Below are positions 33,501 to 42,058 of a stretch of DNA of 64,000 bases, piece after piece. The notes under the pieces were generated by a model. The model was not told the DNA's origin. It made no database searches and worked only from the letters and a program-made list of their open reading frames with translations. The stretch's first letter is position 1, and each line of letters opens with the position of its first letter. Both the position numbers and the translations under genes were made by a program. This stretch comes from Prevotellaceae bacterium UBA6974 (GTDB taxonomy: Bacteria; Bacteroidota; Bacteroidia; Bacteroidales; Bacteroidaceae), in contig DJYQ01000012.1 in the NCBI GenBank assembly GCA_002450165.1, positions 1-64,000 of the forward strand. Direction: 5' to 3'.

Positions 33501-34475
33501 CTTATCGGTTTCATCATTATATAATTTTACGGGGAATATCTTGTATTCCATTTTGTAGTTTTCTGGCTTTTTTGCACCTGTCAGTTCGGCGTCAACAGTC
33601 ATTACGGCTTTGCCGTTTTGGAAACTTTCTGTGCGCACAGCCAAATCACGGATACTTACAGTCGGAACACTGGTCAGGTATGTGCTACGGAAGATGCCTG
33701 GCAGACGAAACATATCCTGGGCCTCAAGGAAACTGCCGTCACTGTTGCGATAAACCTCAACAGCAACGATGTTATCACCCTTTTTGTTTAGATATGGTGT
33801 TATGTCAAATTGTGCGGTATTACGACTGTTCTTGCTATAGCCGACATATATGCCATTAATCCATAGATAGAAGAAACTGTCCACACCATCGAAATTGATA
33901 AATACCCTGCGGCCTTTCCACTGGGCAGGAACCGTGAAATTGCGACGGTACGAACCAACTTCATTGCGATATTTGTATGTGTAGCGGTTATGGTTTTTAG
34001 GCTCACGCATAACGCCGCCCTTCCAATCGTCAACTGCAACGTAGTGTTCGAAAATAACCGGTTGGTTTACGTATATGGGAGAACCCCATTTCATTGTGCC
34101 GTCCTTTTGCAAACCTTGTACATTCCAACACCCCGGAACGGTAATGTCGTCCCAGTTGGATACGTTATAGCTTGTTTTATAAAAATCAGCAGGACGTTCC
34201 TCGGGGCTCTTAACCCAATGGAACTTCCATTTGCCATCCAAACTCTGCCAGAAAGGACTGTTTTCCGGTAATACTTGTTTTGCGTTGGACTCGCTGTCGA
34301 AATGGAACATCCATGCACTTGGCTGCTCCTTGTTCAGTGATAGGTTTTCGGGGCTTTCCCATTCCTTGCCAGTGGGAGTTTTTTCTTTTCCGTAATGGAA
34401 ACCTTTCAGGTTATCTGCAGACAGTATTCCACAGATAAAAGTTGCTGCAAAAAAAACGGTCAGGATTTTTTTCAT
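30555..34475 (-). CDS. Periplasmic beta-galactosidase, GH2 (LacZ type) with C-terminal discoidin-like domain
   Basis: The 1306-residue protein has a signal peptide (MKKILTVFFAATFICGILSA). The GH2 sugar-binding, Ig-like and TIM-barrel domains follow (about 75-690) with acid/base E520 (SLGNEAG) and nucleophile E584 (SEYAHSMGNS). The beta-galactosidase small chain lies at about 830-1110, and a F5/8 type C (discoidin) carbohydrate-binding domain at about 1160-1306. It cleaves terminal beta-galactosides in the periplasm. No SusC/SusD pair is nearby. The promoter lies at 34513-34544. It heads an operon with a lipoprotein and a sugar kinase. Confidence 0.93.
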   Translation of the reverse strand: MKKILTVFFAATFICGILSADNLKGFHYGKEKTPTGKEWESPENLSLNKEQPSAWMFHFDSESNAKQVLPENSPFWQSLDGKWKFHWVKSPEERPADFYKTSYNVSNWDDITVPGCWNVQGLQKDGTMKWGSPIYVNQPVIFEHYVAVDDWKGGVMREPKNHNRYTYKYRNEVGSYRRNFTVPAQWKGRRVFINFDGVDSFFYLWINGIYVGYSKNSRNTAQFDITPYLNKKGDNIVAVEVYRNSDGSFLEAQDMFRLPGIFRSTYLTSVPTVSIRDLAVRTESFQNGKAVMTVDAELTGAKKPENYKMEYKIFPVKLYNDETDKVVVTKTGAKLNDKLEINNAHGWNAEEPWRYLLVASLKNKSGKTIDMTSVFFGVCKVEIKETTAKDDEFGLAGRYFYVNGKPVKLKGVNRHENNPSTGHAITREQMLKEVFLMKQANINHIRMSHYSNDPYMYYLCDKYGIYLEDESNIESHEYYYGAASLSHVPEFENAHVARNMEMVRAHINAPSIVIWSLGNEAGPGKNFVKAYEAIKAFDKTRPIQYERNNNIVDMGSNQYPSVEWVRYAVKGTDKGIKYPFHISEYAHSMGNSMGNLVDYWAAIESTNFFCGAAIWDWCDQAIDTYKADGTKFLGYGGDHKEWPNDGMFCMNGIMLPDLSPKPQYYEVKKVYQNVGVKAIDINKGLIEVFNKNYFTTLGDYTMVWTLVEDGKKVQSGQFAAILDTQGSRERRTYTLPVDKWNLRPECEYYVNIAFLLDKDMPWAKKGYEQMNEQLPVKKSDVPTSAAAQAAIVKDNIASSKSDKELSLKGKNFSVKFSLETGAITSLTYGNCLVIGQTGSYGPQLDAYRAPVDNDNWAWGAWNNAGLSDLKHSVETYTVQNRKDGAFVVALTILSKGKNNFQFTTSQIYTVYTDGTIELESSIITSDPAIALPRLGYVMKLDKSFDQYTYYGRGPLNNYNDRRTGSFIGLYKSRVADQFVQFPKPQSMGNREAVRWCSLQDAQGNGMQFVCMTDSMCTSALPYSAQQLRDAKHPCDLPASDGTFLHLDLKVNGLGGNSCGQGGPLEIDRVKGAEHNFGFIIRPVTRTTDLSTNAKVSASGEMPISISRDRAGNVSISTFAKDAKLMYQVTGQKAKPFTGKFNLKNGGTVIAWNKQNTALKTTMTFDKIENIPVEVIFASSQETGEEASRMTDGNPSTIWHTMYSVTVASYPHWVDFDCAETKTIKGFTYLPRQDGPNGNIKNYEILVSQDGKNWGNVVLSGTFANDMKEKKVMLPTPVKARYFRFKALSSQNGQDFASGAEFTIIAE

Positions 34476-34512
34476 TTTTATTTCTGGTTAAGTTTTTCGT
34501 AATTGTGCATGA

Positions 34513-34544
34513 CAAATATATAAATAATCCGTCAATGCTACAAA
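34513..34544 (-). promoter_or_regulatory. Promoter of the beta-galactosidase operon
   Basis: On the minus strand there is a -33 TTTG (plus-strand CAAA 34541-34544), a 20-bp spacer and a -7 box TATATTTG (plus-strand CAAATATA 34513-34520). The predicted leader to the ATG at 34475 is about 30 nt. Confidence 0.6.
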
Positions 34545-34597
34545 TTATGCCCCAAATATGGCATTGCTTTACTTAAATTTTTTTCTATAAACAGCAA

Positions 34598-34625
34598 GAA
34601 AGGGTAACCTCACGGCTACCCTTTC
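34598..34625 (-). terminator. Terminator of the topA-to-anti-sigma operon
   Basis: gaaagggtaacc (34598-34609) pairs with ggctaccctttc (34614-34625) over 12 bp, one pair being G-U on the RNA, with a 4-base loop. It lies 43 bp beyond the anti-sigma-like gene and before the beta-galactosidase promoter. Confidence 0.6.
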
Positions 34626-34668
34626 CTCGACTCAGATTGTTTTAGGTATTAAAAAAGCATAAATGTGT

Positions 34669-35157
34669 TCATTTTACAGGATGGTGGCTTAGTGAGTCTT
34701 GTCCGATTTCCGAAGCCTTTGCCGAGGTGTTCTCCATACTGTTTGGCAATTGTGTAAATTCGGAGTCAGGATCCTCGACATTCTGTTCTGCCCAAAGAGT
34801 GGGAGAGCTTGTGGAATCATTCACAAAACTGTGCTGGGATGCCATTCCTATTGTCAATACTATGGCTACCATGGCAGCAGCACGGTACAACGGGCGCATT
34901 CTGTGGTACAGGGTAATTCGCTTTGCCTCCACTTTCTTTTCTGTTTCGACAGTCAGAGACAATATCCTCTTGTCGAATTCCTCGTCCAAATGTTCACCTG
35001 CCAATTTACCGTTAGCGACAAATACATCGCGGTATTGTGCCAATGATTCAGGAATGTTTTCCTGCGAGAAGAATGCATACAGAATCTGCTCTTCCTGGAT
35101 TGTAGTCTTACATTCCCAATAGTGCTCCAGCAGTTGTTCAATGTACTTGTAGTCCAT
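34669..35157 (-). CDS. Putative membrane anti-sigma factor or ECF-associated protein
   Basis: This 162-residue protein has a cytoplasmic N-terminal part (MDYKYIEQLLEHYWECKTT) of the kind seen in Bacteroides proteins paired with ECF sigma factors. One transmembrane segment follows (about 92-108, AAAMVAIVLTIGMAS), then a short polar periplasmic tail. It lies 50 bp downstream of the sigma gene. Position and topology suggest it restrains that sigma factor, but no zinc-binding anti-sigma motif is visible, so the role is inference. It is the last gene before a terminator. Confidence 0.7.
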   Translation of the reverse strand: MDYKYIEQLLEHYWECKTTIQEEQILYAFFSQENIPESLAQYRDVFVANGKLAGEHLDEEFDKRILSLTVETEKKVEAKRITLYHRMRPLYRAAAMVAIVLTIGMASQHSFVNDSTSSPTLWAEQNVEDPDSEFTQLPNSMENTSAKASEIGQDSLSHHPVK

Positions 35158-35207
35158 AATTGTTTCTTCTCCGTTCTAAAAGGTTAGACGAACAAGTTTG
35201 TAAAATG

Positions 35208-35699
35208 TTACAGTGTTGATAATTTTTTTTTGATTTTTTGTCTTGCGCGATGCAGATATACCCTTACCTGCGATTCATTCATCCCCAATTCGTCTGCTAT
35301 TTTTGCAAAACTTTGTCCCTCAACTTCGCGCAGCACCATAATCGAACGTTGTACCTCGGGAAGTCCGTCAATTACCGTACGGACCATGCTTAACCCTTCC
35401 TTTTGTTCCAGTTGTACAGACGGATCATTTGCAGATACGTGGCAGTCTCTATCCTCGTCAATAGACATATTGCTGCGTCCGGCTTTTTTCGTATAGTCCA
35501 AAGCCTGATTACGACAGATTGTAATGGCCATGGCCTCCAGTGAATTTATATTACCCCATTCTTCACGTCTGGCCCACATTTTCAAAAGCGTATCCTGTAC
35601 AACATCCTCGGCTTCCTGACGGTTCAGTGTTATTCTCAACGCCAGTCTGAACAGCATGTCCTTCAGAGGCAGAATGTTATTTTTGAAGATATTATCCAT
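35208..35699 (-). CDS. ECF-type RNA polymerase sigma factor
   Basis: This 163-residue sigma-70 protein has only region 2 (ALRITLNRQEAEDVVQDTLL, about 19-40) and region 4 (LPEVQRSIMVLREVEGQSF then an HTH IADELGMNESQVRVYLHRAR), the layout of extracytoplasmic-function sigmas. Its ATG overlaps the argB stop codon (TAATG), so it is translationally coupled to argB, and the next gene is a membrane protein likely to be its partner. The stimulus and regulon are unknown. Co-transcription with arginine and polyamine genes is notable. Confidence 0.92.
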   Translation of the reverse strand: MDNIFKNNILPLKDMLFRLALRITLNRQEAEDVVQDTLLKMWARREEWGNINSLEAMAITICRNQALDYTKKAGRSNMSIDEDRDCHVSANDPSVQLEQKEGLSMVRTVIDGLPEVQRSIMVLREVEGQSFAKIADELGMNESQVRVYLHRARQKIKKKLSTL

Positions 35700-36496
35700 T
35701 AAACAATCGTTGTTCCGTTTTTGGCAGCGATATCGTTATAATGAGTTACTACTACTCGTGAAATACCCTTGGACAAGGCATCAAATGCATTATCCAGCTT
35801 TGGAATCATTCCGCCGGATATGACCCCTTCTGCTTTCAGTTTTGAATATGTTTTTGCATTGATAAGCTTAATAACTGAATTTTCGTCTTCGGGATTGTGC
35901 ATAACGCCTGGCATTTCGAAACAGAAGGTTAATGTCACGTCATAAAAAGGTGCAAGTGACTTGGCTACTGTAGATGCCATCGTGTCGGCATTGGTGTTCA
36001 GAATCGTACCTTGACCATCATGAGTCAGAGGTGCAATGACAGGGATGATATTGTTTGCCAACAACGCTTTTAGTGCTTTGCCGTCTGCCTTGTCAACATC
36101 GCCCACATAACCAAAATCTACCATTTCTTCGTGTCCGTCATTCAGCTTAACTTTTTGGACGGGACGCTTATGGCTGCGGATAATATCCATGTCAGCACCG
36201 GTAAGACCAATTGCATTAACTCCCAGAGATTGTAATTTGGCAACAACCGTTTTGTTGACTAAGCCTCCATATACCATTGTTACCACGCTTAGCATATCCG
36301 AATCAGTGATGCGGCGACCTCCGACCATCTTGCTCTCTAATCCCAATGACGCAGCAATCTTGGTCGCGCGCCTGCCGCCACCATGAACCAACACTTTGTT
36401 TCCGTCAAGAAAAGCAAATTGATTAAGGAGCAGTTCAAGCGAAGCTGTGTCCTCGACTACGGCTCCACCCACCTTTATGACATTCAGTTTATCCAC
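35699..36496 (-). CDS. argB: Acetylglutamate kinase
   Basis: The 265-residue amino-acid kinase carries VIKVGGAVV near the N-terminus, the phosphate-binding HGGGRR and the C-terminal GGMIPKLDNA. It phosphorylates N-acetylglutamate (or N-succinylglutamate, the form used by some Bacteroidetes) in arginine synthesis. It starts with GTG at 36496, 5 bp after the speA stop, and its stop overlaps the sigma factor start. Confidence 0.93.
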   Translation of the reverse strand: MDKLNVIKVGGAVVEDTASLELLLNQFAFLDGNKVLVHGGGRRATKIAASLGLESKMVGGRRITDSDMLSVVTMVYGGLVNKTVVAKLQSLGVNAIGLTGADMDIIRSHKRPVQKVKLNDGHEEMVDFGYVGDVDKADGKALKALLANNIIPVIAPLTHDGQGTILNTNADTMASTVAKSLAPFYDVTLTFCFEMPGVMHNPEDENSVIKLINAKTYSKLKAEGVISGGMIPKLDNAFDALSKGISRVVVTHYNDIAAKNGTTIV

Positions 36497-36501
36497 TTTT
36501 G

Positions 36502-38403
36502 TTATTCCAGATATGTATATCCGTATAATCCTGCCCTGTAATTACTGATGAACTCCTTGCCCTCGGCCTCGGTTATCTTGCCATCCTTGATGGCACGGCT
36601 TACCCAAATTTCCAAACGACGGACAAGTTTCTTGGGCTCATATTGTACGTATTCCAGGACATCGGCTACGGTCTCTCCGTCAATAACCTTGTCGATGCTA
36701 TAACCGTTTTCCTCGTCGCTGTCCAGCGAGATGTGAACGGCATTTGTATCACCGAACAGGTTGTGCATATTACCCAGGATTTCCTGATATGCGCCAACCA
36801 GGAATACGCCTATATAGTAGTGTTCTCCCTGTTTGAACTTATGCAATGGCAGATAACTTGTTTGCTGCCCGCCATTGACATAGGCACTGATTTTACCGTC
36901 ACTGTCGCATGTGATGTCCTGTAATGTTGCACTGCGCGTGGGCTGTTCTTCCAGGCGCGCGATTGGCATAATCGGAAATAGCTGGTCAATACCCCACGAG
37001 TCTGGCATACTTTGAAAAAGGCTGAAGTTACAAAAATATTTGTCAGCCATCTGTTTGTCCAGTTTGCGCAGTTCGTCTGGCACATGTTTCTGGTGATGAA
37101 CCAATTCTGCTACCTCATGGCTAATTGCCCAGTAAAGTGATTCAATCTGGGCACGGGTCTTCAAATCGATAATGCCGTGACGGAATAAGTCCAGAGCTTC
37201 TTCGCGTATATCCTCGGCATCATGCCAGTCCTCCAGCATCGAGCGACTTGACAGCTTGTCCCATATTTCTGTCAGGTCATGTACCAGTTTGTGATCATCT
37301 TCTCCTGGCTGGAAATCCTCAGGCATCTGTGGAGCGGTAACGCTTTCCATGACATCAAGTATCAATACGGAATGATGTGCAGTCAGACTTCGTCCTCCTT
37401 CCGTTATTATGTTAGGATGGGGGATATTGTTGTTGTTGGAGGCTTCGACAAAAGTGTACACGCAGTCATTCACATACTCCTGAATGCTATAGTTTACACT
37501 ACTCTCGCTATTGCTGCTTCGAGTGCCGTCATAGTCAACACCCAGTCCACCGCCACAATCAACAAACTCGATGTTACATCCCATTTGATGCAACTGAACG
37601 TAGAACTGTGCTGCCTCTTTCAAAGCGGTGCTAATATGGCGTATTTTTGTGATTTGGCTTCCGATGTGAAAATGAATAAACCTAAGACAATCCTTTAGCT
37701 CCATTTCTTCCAGAATCTGCAGTGCAGTCAGAAGTTCGGTGCTGTTCAGACCGAACTTACTTGCATCGCCGCCGCTTTCACTCCATTTTCCACTTCCACT
37801 TGAAGCCAGTTTTATGCGTACGCCCATATTTGGTTTGACACCGAGCTTTGCGGCCGTTTCAGCAATGATTTTTAATTCGGGGAGTTTCTCAACGACCAAA
37901 TAGATACGCTTTCCCATTTTCTGGGCCAGCAGTGCCATCTCGATAAAATTCTGATCCTTGTGGCCATTACAGATTATCAGACTGTCGCTGTCCATGTTTG
38001 TTGCCAGAACGGCATGTAACTCAGGCTTGGAACCTGCCTCCAACCCCAAATTGTAACGCTTGCCGTGCGAGATGATTTCCTCTACGACAGGACGCATCTG
38101 ATTAACCTTGACAGGATAGATGATAAAATGTTCCCCCTGATAGTCGTACTCTTTGCCAGCTTTGCGGAAACAGGCATCTGTCTTTTGAATGCGACTGTCC
38201 AATATATCCGGAAAACGCAAAAGCATGGGGGCTGAAACATGTCGGGTTTCCAAGTGATCCACAACTTCCTTCAAGTCAATCTGGACTCCATTTTTCTTGG
38301 GTTCCACATAAACATGACCTTTGTCGTTGATTCCAAAAAAGTTAACGCCCCACCCTTTGATGTTGTAAAGTTCTTCCGAGTCTTCAATTCGCCATTTTTT
38401 CAT
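36502..38403 (-). CDS. speA: Biosynthetic arginine decarboxylase
   Basis: The 633-residue fold-type III PLP enzyme has the PLP lysine in YPVKVNQ and conserved segments GLEAGSKPEL, IHFHIGSQI and VDCGGGLGVDYDG. It converts arginine to agmatine for polyamine synthesis. Length matches SpeA (E. coli 658). It lies 32 bp downstream of aroK and 5 bp upstream of argB. Confidence 0.95.
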   Translation of the reverse strand: MKKWRIEDSEELYNIKGWGVNFFGINDKGHVYVEPKKNGVQIDLKEVVDHLETRHVSAPMLLRFPDILDSRIQKTDACFRKAGKEYDYQGEHFIIYPVKVNQMRPVVEEIISHGKRYNLGLEAGSKPELHAVLATNMDSDSLIICNGHKDQNFIEMALLAQKMGKRIYLVVEKLPELKIIAETAAKLGVKPNMGVRIKLASSGSGKWSESGGDASKFGLNSTELLTALQILEEMELKDCLRFIHFHIGSQITKIRHISTALKEAAQFYVQLHQMGCNIEFVDCGGGLGVDYDGTRSSNSESSVNYSIQEYVNDCVYTFVEASNNNNIPHPNIITEGGRSLTAHHSVLILDVMESVTAPQMPEDFQPGEDDHKLVHDLTEIWDKLSSRSMLEDWHDAEDIREEALDLFRHGIIDLKTRAQIESLYWAISHEVAELVHHQKHVPDELRKLDKQMADKYFCNFSLFQSMPDSWGIDQLFPIMPIARLEEQPTRSATLQDITCDSDGKISAYVNGGQQTSYLPLHKFKQGEHYYIGVFLVGAYQEILGNMHNLFGDTNAVHISLDSDEENGYSIDKVIDGETVADVLEYVQYEPKKLVRRLEIWVSRAIKDGKITEAEGKEFISNYRAGLYGYTYLE

Positions 38404-38435
38404 CTAATATTGACAGTTGAGATTGATGATTAAAA

Positions 38436-38963
38436 TTATATTCCTGTTGCCTGTCTCAGCAATCTGACACTTTCTCCTACTTTCTCACGTGTTTCCAATA
38501 GATTTACATTGAAAATATACTGAGCCTTTTCATAAAAAGGTTCACGTATCGTCAGCATTTCCCGTATATAGTCGGTCAGTTCCTCTGGGGACTTGTCCAG
38601 GATTAGCGGCCGCACGGTCTTGCCCATCTTCAGGTGTTCTGCCAGAACCTCGGGACTGGCTTTCAGATATATTGTTGTACACAGGGAGTTCATATAATCC
38701 ATGTTGTCAAAAAAACATGGTGTTCCACCGCCACAACTGATTATAACATTCTCGAACTCTGCTACCTCATGCAGCATATTGTGTTCGATTTTGCGAAAAC
38801 CTTCTTCACCGCGTTCCTGAAATATCTCAGACACTTTTTTTCGGAAACGCATTTCGATATACCAATCCAAATCGTAGAACTGACGTCCCAACTCCTTGGC
38901 CAAGGCATGGCCTATTGTGGTCTTGCCCGCACCCATGTAACCGAGTAGGATAATACTTTTCAA
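38436..38963 (-). CDS. aroK: Shikimate kinase
   Basis: The 175-residue P-loop kinase has Walker A GYMGAGKTT and the shikimate-binding motifs DLDWYIE, FRKIEHNML and SCGGGTPC. It phosphorylates shikimate in aromatic amino-acid synthesis. The only start that keeps the first beta strand is TTG at 38963, which overlaps the topA stop as TTGA. The next in-frame Met lies inside the P-loop and would destroy it. Overlap suggests coupled translation with topA. Confidence 0.93.
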   Translation of the reverse strand: MKSIILLGYMGAGKTTIGHALAKELGRQFYDLDWYIEMRFRKKVSEIFQERGEEGFRKIEHNMLHEVAEFENVIISCGGGTPCFFDNMDYMNSLCTTIYLKASPEVLAEHLKMGKTVRPLILDKSPEELTDYIREMLTIREPFYEKAQYIFNVNLLETREKVGESVRLLRQATGI

Positions 38964-41296
38964 CTGTATTTGTTTTTTTTCTTTTTTTGTGTCGGAGCAG
39001 GTGCGTTATTCACTATTTCCATACATTCTTCGTATGACAGATTTTCTGCACGCTCATGCATGGCTTTTGGCAACTTATAGTTTGTTTTCTTATATACAAT
39101 GTATGGGCCGTATCGTCCGTCCAAGACTTCAAGGTCCTTGTCCTCAGGGAATGATTTCAGGTGTTTCTTTGCGTTCTCCAGACGCTGCTGCAGAATCATT
39201 TGAACGGCCTTTTCCAGCGAGATTTTCATGGGATCCATTTCCTTGGGGATGCTGATATACATCTTGTCAATATTGATATATGGACCATACTTGCCGGCAC
39301 CAATCTTTACGATACTGCCGTCAAATTCTCCAAGCTCACGCGGAAGGCGGAACAATTCCAAGGCTTCTTCCAGCGTAATGGTTTCCATGCTTTGTTCTGC
39401 TTTGAGCTGTGCAAAACGCGGTTTTTTCTCATTCTCGGTACTGCCTATTTGGACAACCGGACCGAAACGCCCTATTTTGACGGTTACCGGCTCCCCGGTC
39501 TTAGGATCATTGCCCAGCACGCGTTCGCCTACACGATGTTCGTTATATGTATTCAAACTTTGTTCCACTTTTGGCTCAAAATCCTGATAGAAGCTGCGGA
39601 TTACCTTTGTCCACTCGGTCTTGCCTTCTGCGATATTATCAAACTCTTTCTCAATATCAGCCGTGAAGTTGTAGTCCATTATTTCCGGGAAATTTTCCTC
39701 AAGGAAATCATTGACTACGATACCGGTATCGGTAGGTAGGAGCTTGTTGCGTTCAGCTCCCAAAGTGATTGTTTTCTCTTCGTGAAGTATATCGCTTCCA
39801 TTCAGGGTCAATATGCAATACGGAACGCTTTCACCGGGCTTATCCCCCTTTACAACATATTCACGATCCTGAATTGTCGTTATGGTTGTTGCGTAGGTAG
39901 ATGGACGTCCAATTCCTAATTCTTCCAGCTTTTTGACCAGAGATGCTTCGCTGTAGCGCATTGGATGTTGTGCAAAGCGCTGTGTAGCGACAATTTCCTT
40001 TACTTGCAACTCCTGACCTTTCTGGACTGGCGGCAGAATGTTATTACCATTGCCTTCGTCATTGTTTTCATTGTCGTTGGTAGTTTGATATACTTTCAAA
40101 AAACCATCAAACTTGACAACTTCGCCTGCTGCTGTAAATGAATATTTGTCGTTTTTGTTATTTTGATTAACTATTGTAATCACGGTGCGCTCCATATTTG
40201 CGTCAGCCATTTGGCTGGCAATGGTGCGTTTCCAAATCAGTTCGTAAAGGCGGCGTTCCTGACTGCTTCCCTGAATCTTGATACGGTCCATATACGTTGG
40301 ACGGATAGCTTCATGAGCTTCCTGTGCACCTTTGCTGGAGGTGTGGTAGTTACGCGTTTTTACATACTCCTTTCCCATGCTTTCCGCGATTTGCTGTTTG
40401 CATGCTCCAAGGCATAGGGTGGACAGATTGACGCTGTCTGTACGCATGTACGTAATCATACCGTTTTCGTATAGGCGTTGTGCAATCATCATTGTTTGGG
40501 CAACACTCAGCCCCAGCTTGTGCGCAGCCTCCTGTTGCAGTGTACTCGTTGTGAACGGTGGTGCAGGCACACGCTTGGTAGGCTTACTTATTATTTCGCT
40601 TACCCGCAAATCAGCACCTTTGCATGTTTCCAGAAAATCCTCAGCTTCCTTCTTTGTGGCAAAGCGGTGTGTCAGTTCCGCTTTTACCTCCTTGTTATCG
40701 GTAGTAAATAAACTGGCAGTAACGCGGTACGAATCCTCTCCCTTGAAATTGAGTATTTCCCTCTCCCGTTCTACAACCAATCTCACTGCAACGCTCTGTA
40801 CGCGACCAGCACTCAGTGCCGGTTTTACCTTGCGCCACAATACGGGGCTCAGCTTAAAGCCGACAATACGGTCCAGGACACGGCGAGCCTGTTGAGCATT
40901 GACCAGATTACGGTCAATGTGTCGTGGATTCCGGATGGCCTCCATAATGGCATTTGGGGTAATTTCGTGGAATACTATACGTTTTGTATGACTCTCGTCA
41001 AGCCCCAGAACTTGTGCCAAATGCCAACTGATAGCTTCTCCCTCACGGTCTTCATCGGAAGCAAGCCATACAGTTTCGGCTTCGGAAGCCATTTTCCTCA
41101 GGGTTTGTACTACTTTTTGCTTGTCCGAGGGTATTTCATATTCAGGCTCGAACGATTCTGTATCTATACTGAAATTCTTTTTTTTCAGATCTCGAATGTG
41201 TCCGTAACTGGATTGGACTACATAGTCATTACCAAGGAATTTCTCAATGGTCTTTGCCTTGGCAGGACTCTCCACAATAACCAGATTTTTCTTCAT
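38960..41296 (-). CDS. topA: DNA topoisomerase I
   Basis: From the ATG at 41296 (MKKNLVIVESPAKAKTIEKF) the enzyme has 778 residues. The Toprim domain has DEDREGE (as ASDEDREGEAISWH) and the catalytic tyrosine lies in GMITYMRTDSVNLS. The C-terminus carries topo C-terminal repeats (RFGPVVQIG, KYGPYINID, RYGPYIVYKK) rather than zinc fingers, and a lysine-rich tail. It relaxes negative supercoils. The longer ORF adds 44 residues of spacer. A -7 box TATCTTTG lies at plus-strand 41328-41335. It is the first gene of a six-gene run. Confidence 0.95.
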   Translation of the reverse strand: MKKNLVIVESPAKAKTIEKFLGNDYVVQSSYGHIRDLKKKNFSIDTESFEPEYEIPSDKQKVVQTLRKMASEAETVWLASDEDREGEAISWHLAQVLGLDESHTKRIVFHEITPNAIMEAIRNPRHIDRNLVNAQQARRVLDRIVGFKLSPVLWRKVKPALSAGRVQSVAVRLVVEREREILNFKGEDSYRVTASLFTTDNKEVKAELTHRFATKKEAEDFLETCKGADLRVSEIISKPTKRVPAPPFTTSTLQQEAAHKLGLSVAQTMMIAQRLYENGMITYMRTDSVNLSTLCLGACKQQIAESMGKEYVKTRNYHTSSKGAQEAHEAIRPTYMDRIKIQGSSQERRLYELIWKRTIASQMADANMERTVITIVNQNNKNDKYSFTAAGEVVKFDGFLKVYQTTNDNENNDEGNGNNILPPVQKGQELQVKEIVATQRFAQHPMRYSEASLVKKLEELGIGRPSTYATTITTIQDREYVVKGDKPGESVPYCILTLNGSDILHEEKTITLGAERNKLLPTDTGIVVNDFLEENFPEIMDYNFTADIEKEFDNIAEGKTEWTKVIRSFYQDFEPKVEQSLNTYNEHRVGERVLGNDPKTGEPVTVKIGRFGPVVQIGSTENEKKPRFAQLKAEQSMETITLEEALELFRLPRELGEFDGSIVKIGAGKYGPYINIDKMYISIPKEMDPMKISLEKAVQMILQQRLENAKKHLKSFPEDKDLEVLDGRYGPYIVYKKTNYKLPKAMHERAENLSYEECMEIVNNAPAPTQKKKKNKYS

Positions 41297-41441
41297 ATTC
41301 CAACGGATAATTGCGATTGTGCGGTCACAAAGATATAGGATTTTTCTCACTATCGATATGTTCTTTTTCTTTTTTTTCGTTAAAAAATTTCGCCTATACA
41401 TAATTTTATATATCTTTGTCTTCGACAAAATTGAATGCTAT

Positions 41442-42038
41442 ATGATACACGATTTCAACGTTTATTTTCAAGCTCAGACGCCACTTATGCAGATGTACTG
41501 GGTTATTGCCATTTTCTCCAGTGTGGTATTCATTATACAGATGATTCTCAGCTTTCTCGGTGTCGGAGATTCGGGGGATGCCAGCGATGTTGATGTCAGT
41601 TTTGACGGGGACGGTGGGGGTGATGCCCTTGACCACAGTGGTGCCATGCACCTTCTCAGTATTCGCAATGTAATATACTTCATGCTTGGCTTCGGGTGGA
41701 GCGGTATCAGTTTCCATCGTGCGATAGAAAACCAGATAGTGTTGGGCATTGTCAGCGTACTTACAGGTTGTCTTTTTGTTGCTATATTCCTGACATTGTT
41801 CCGTCAGATGCTTAAGTTGCAGAGTAACGGTGCGTTTGACATAAACGATGCTGTTGGCAAGATTTGTCAGGTATATATGCGTATTCCTGCAGACGGCATG
41901 GGCAAGGTTCAGGTTAGTTTTAACGGTAGCATACAGGAACTGGATGCACGCAGTGCTGGTCCCAATTCTATCCAGTCCGGGGCTAAAGTCCGTGTTACCA
42001 GTGTGGTAGGCAGGGTGTTGATAGTAGAAGAAGCATGA
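41442..42038 (+). CDS. NfeD-like membrane protein, flotillin partner
   Basis: From the ATG at 41442 (MIHDFNVYFQAQTPL) the protein has 198 residues. There are three membrane segments (about 20-40, 68-85, 95-118), an acidic loop (GDASDVDVSFDGDGGGDALD) and a C-terminal soluble OB-fold-like beta domain ending VVGRVLIVEEA. It is the likely counterpart of B. subtilis YuaF, encoded next to the flotillin YuaG. It lies 20 bp upstream of the flotillin gene. A -7 box TATCTTTG at 41411-41418 precedes it. Membrane organisation or stress resistance is the family role; details are inference. Confidence 0.8.
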   Translation: MIHDFNVYFQAQTPLMQMYWVIAIFSSVVFIIQMILSFLGVGDSGDASDVDVSFDGDGGGDALDHSGAMHLLSIRNVIYFMLGFGWSGISFHRAIENQIVLGIVSVLTGCLFVAIFLTLFRQMLKLQSNGAFDINDAVGKICQVYMRIPADGMGKVQVSFNGSIQELDARSAGPNSIQSGAKVRVTSVVGRVLIVEEA

Positions 42039-42058
42039 CTTATTAAATTATAATACGT

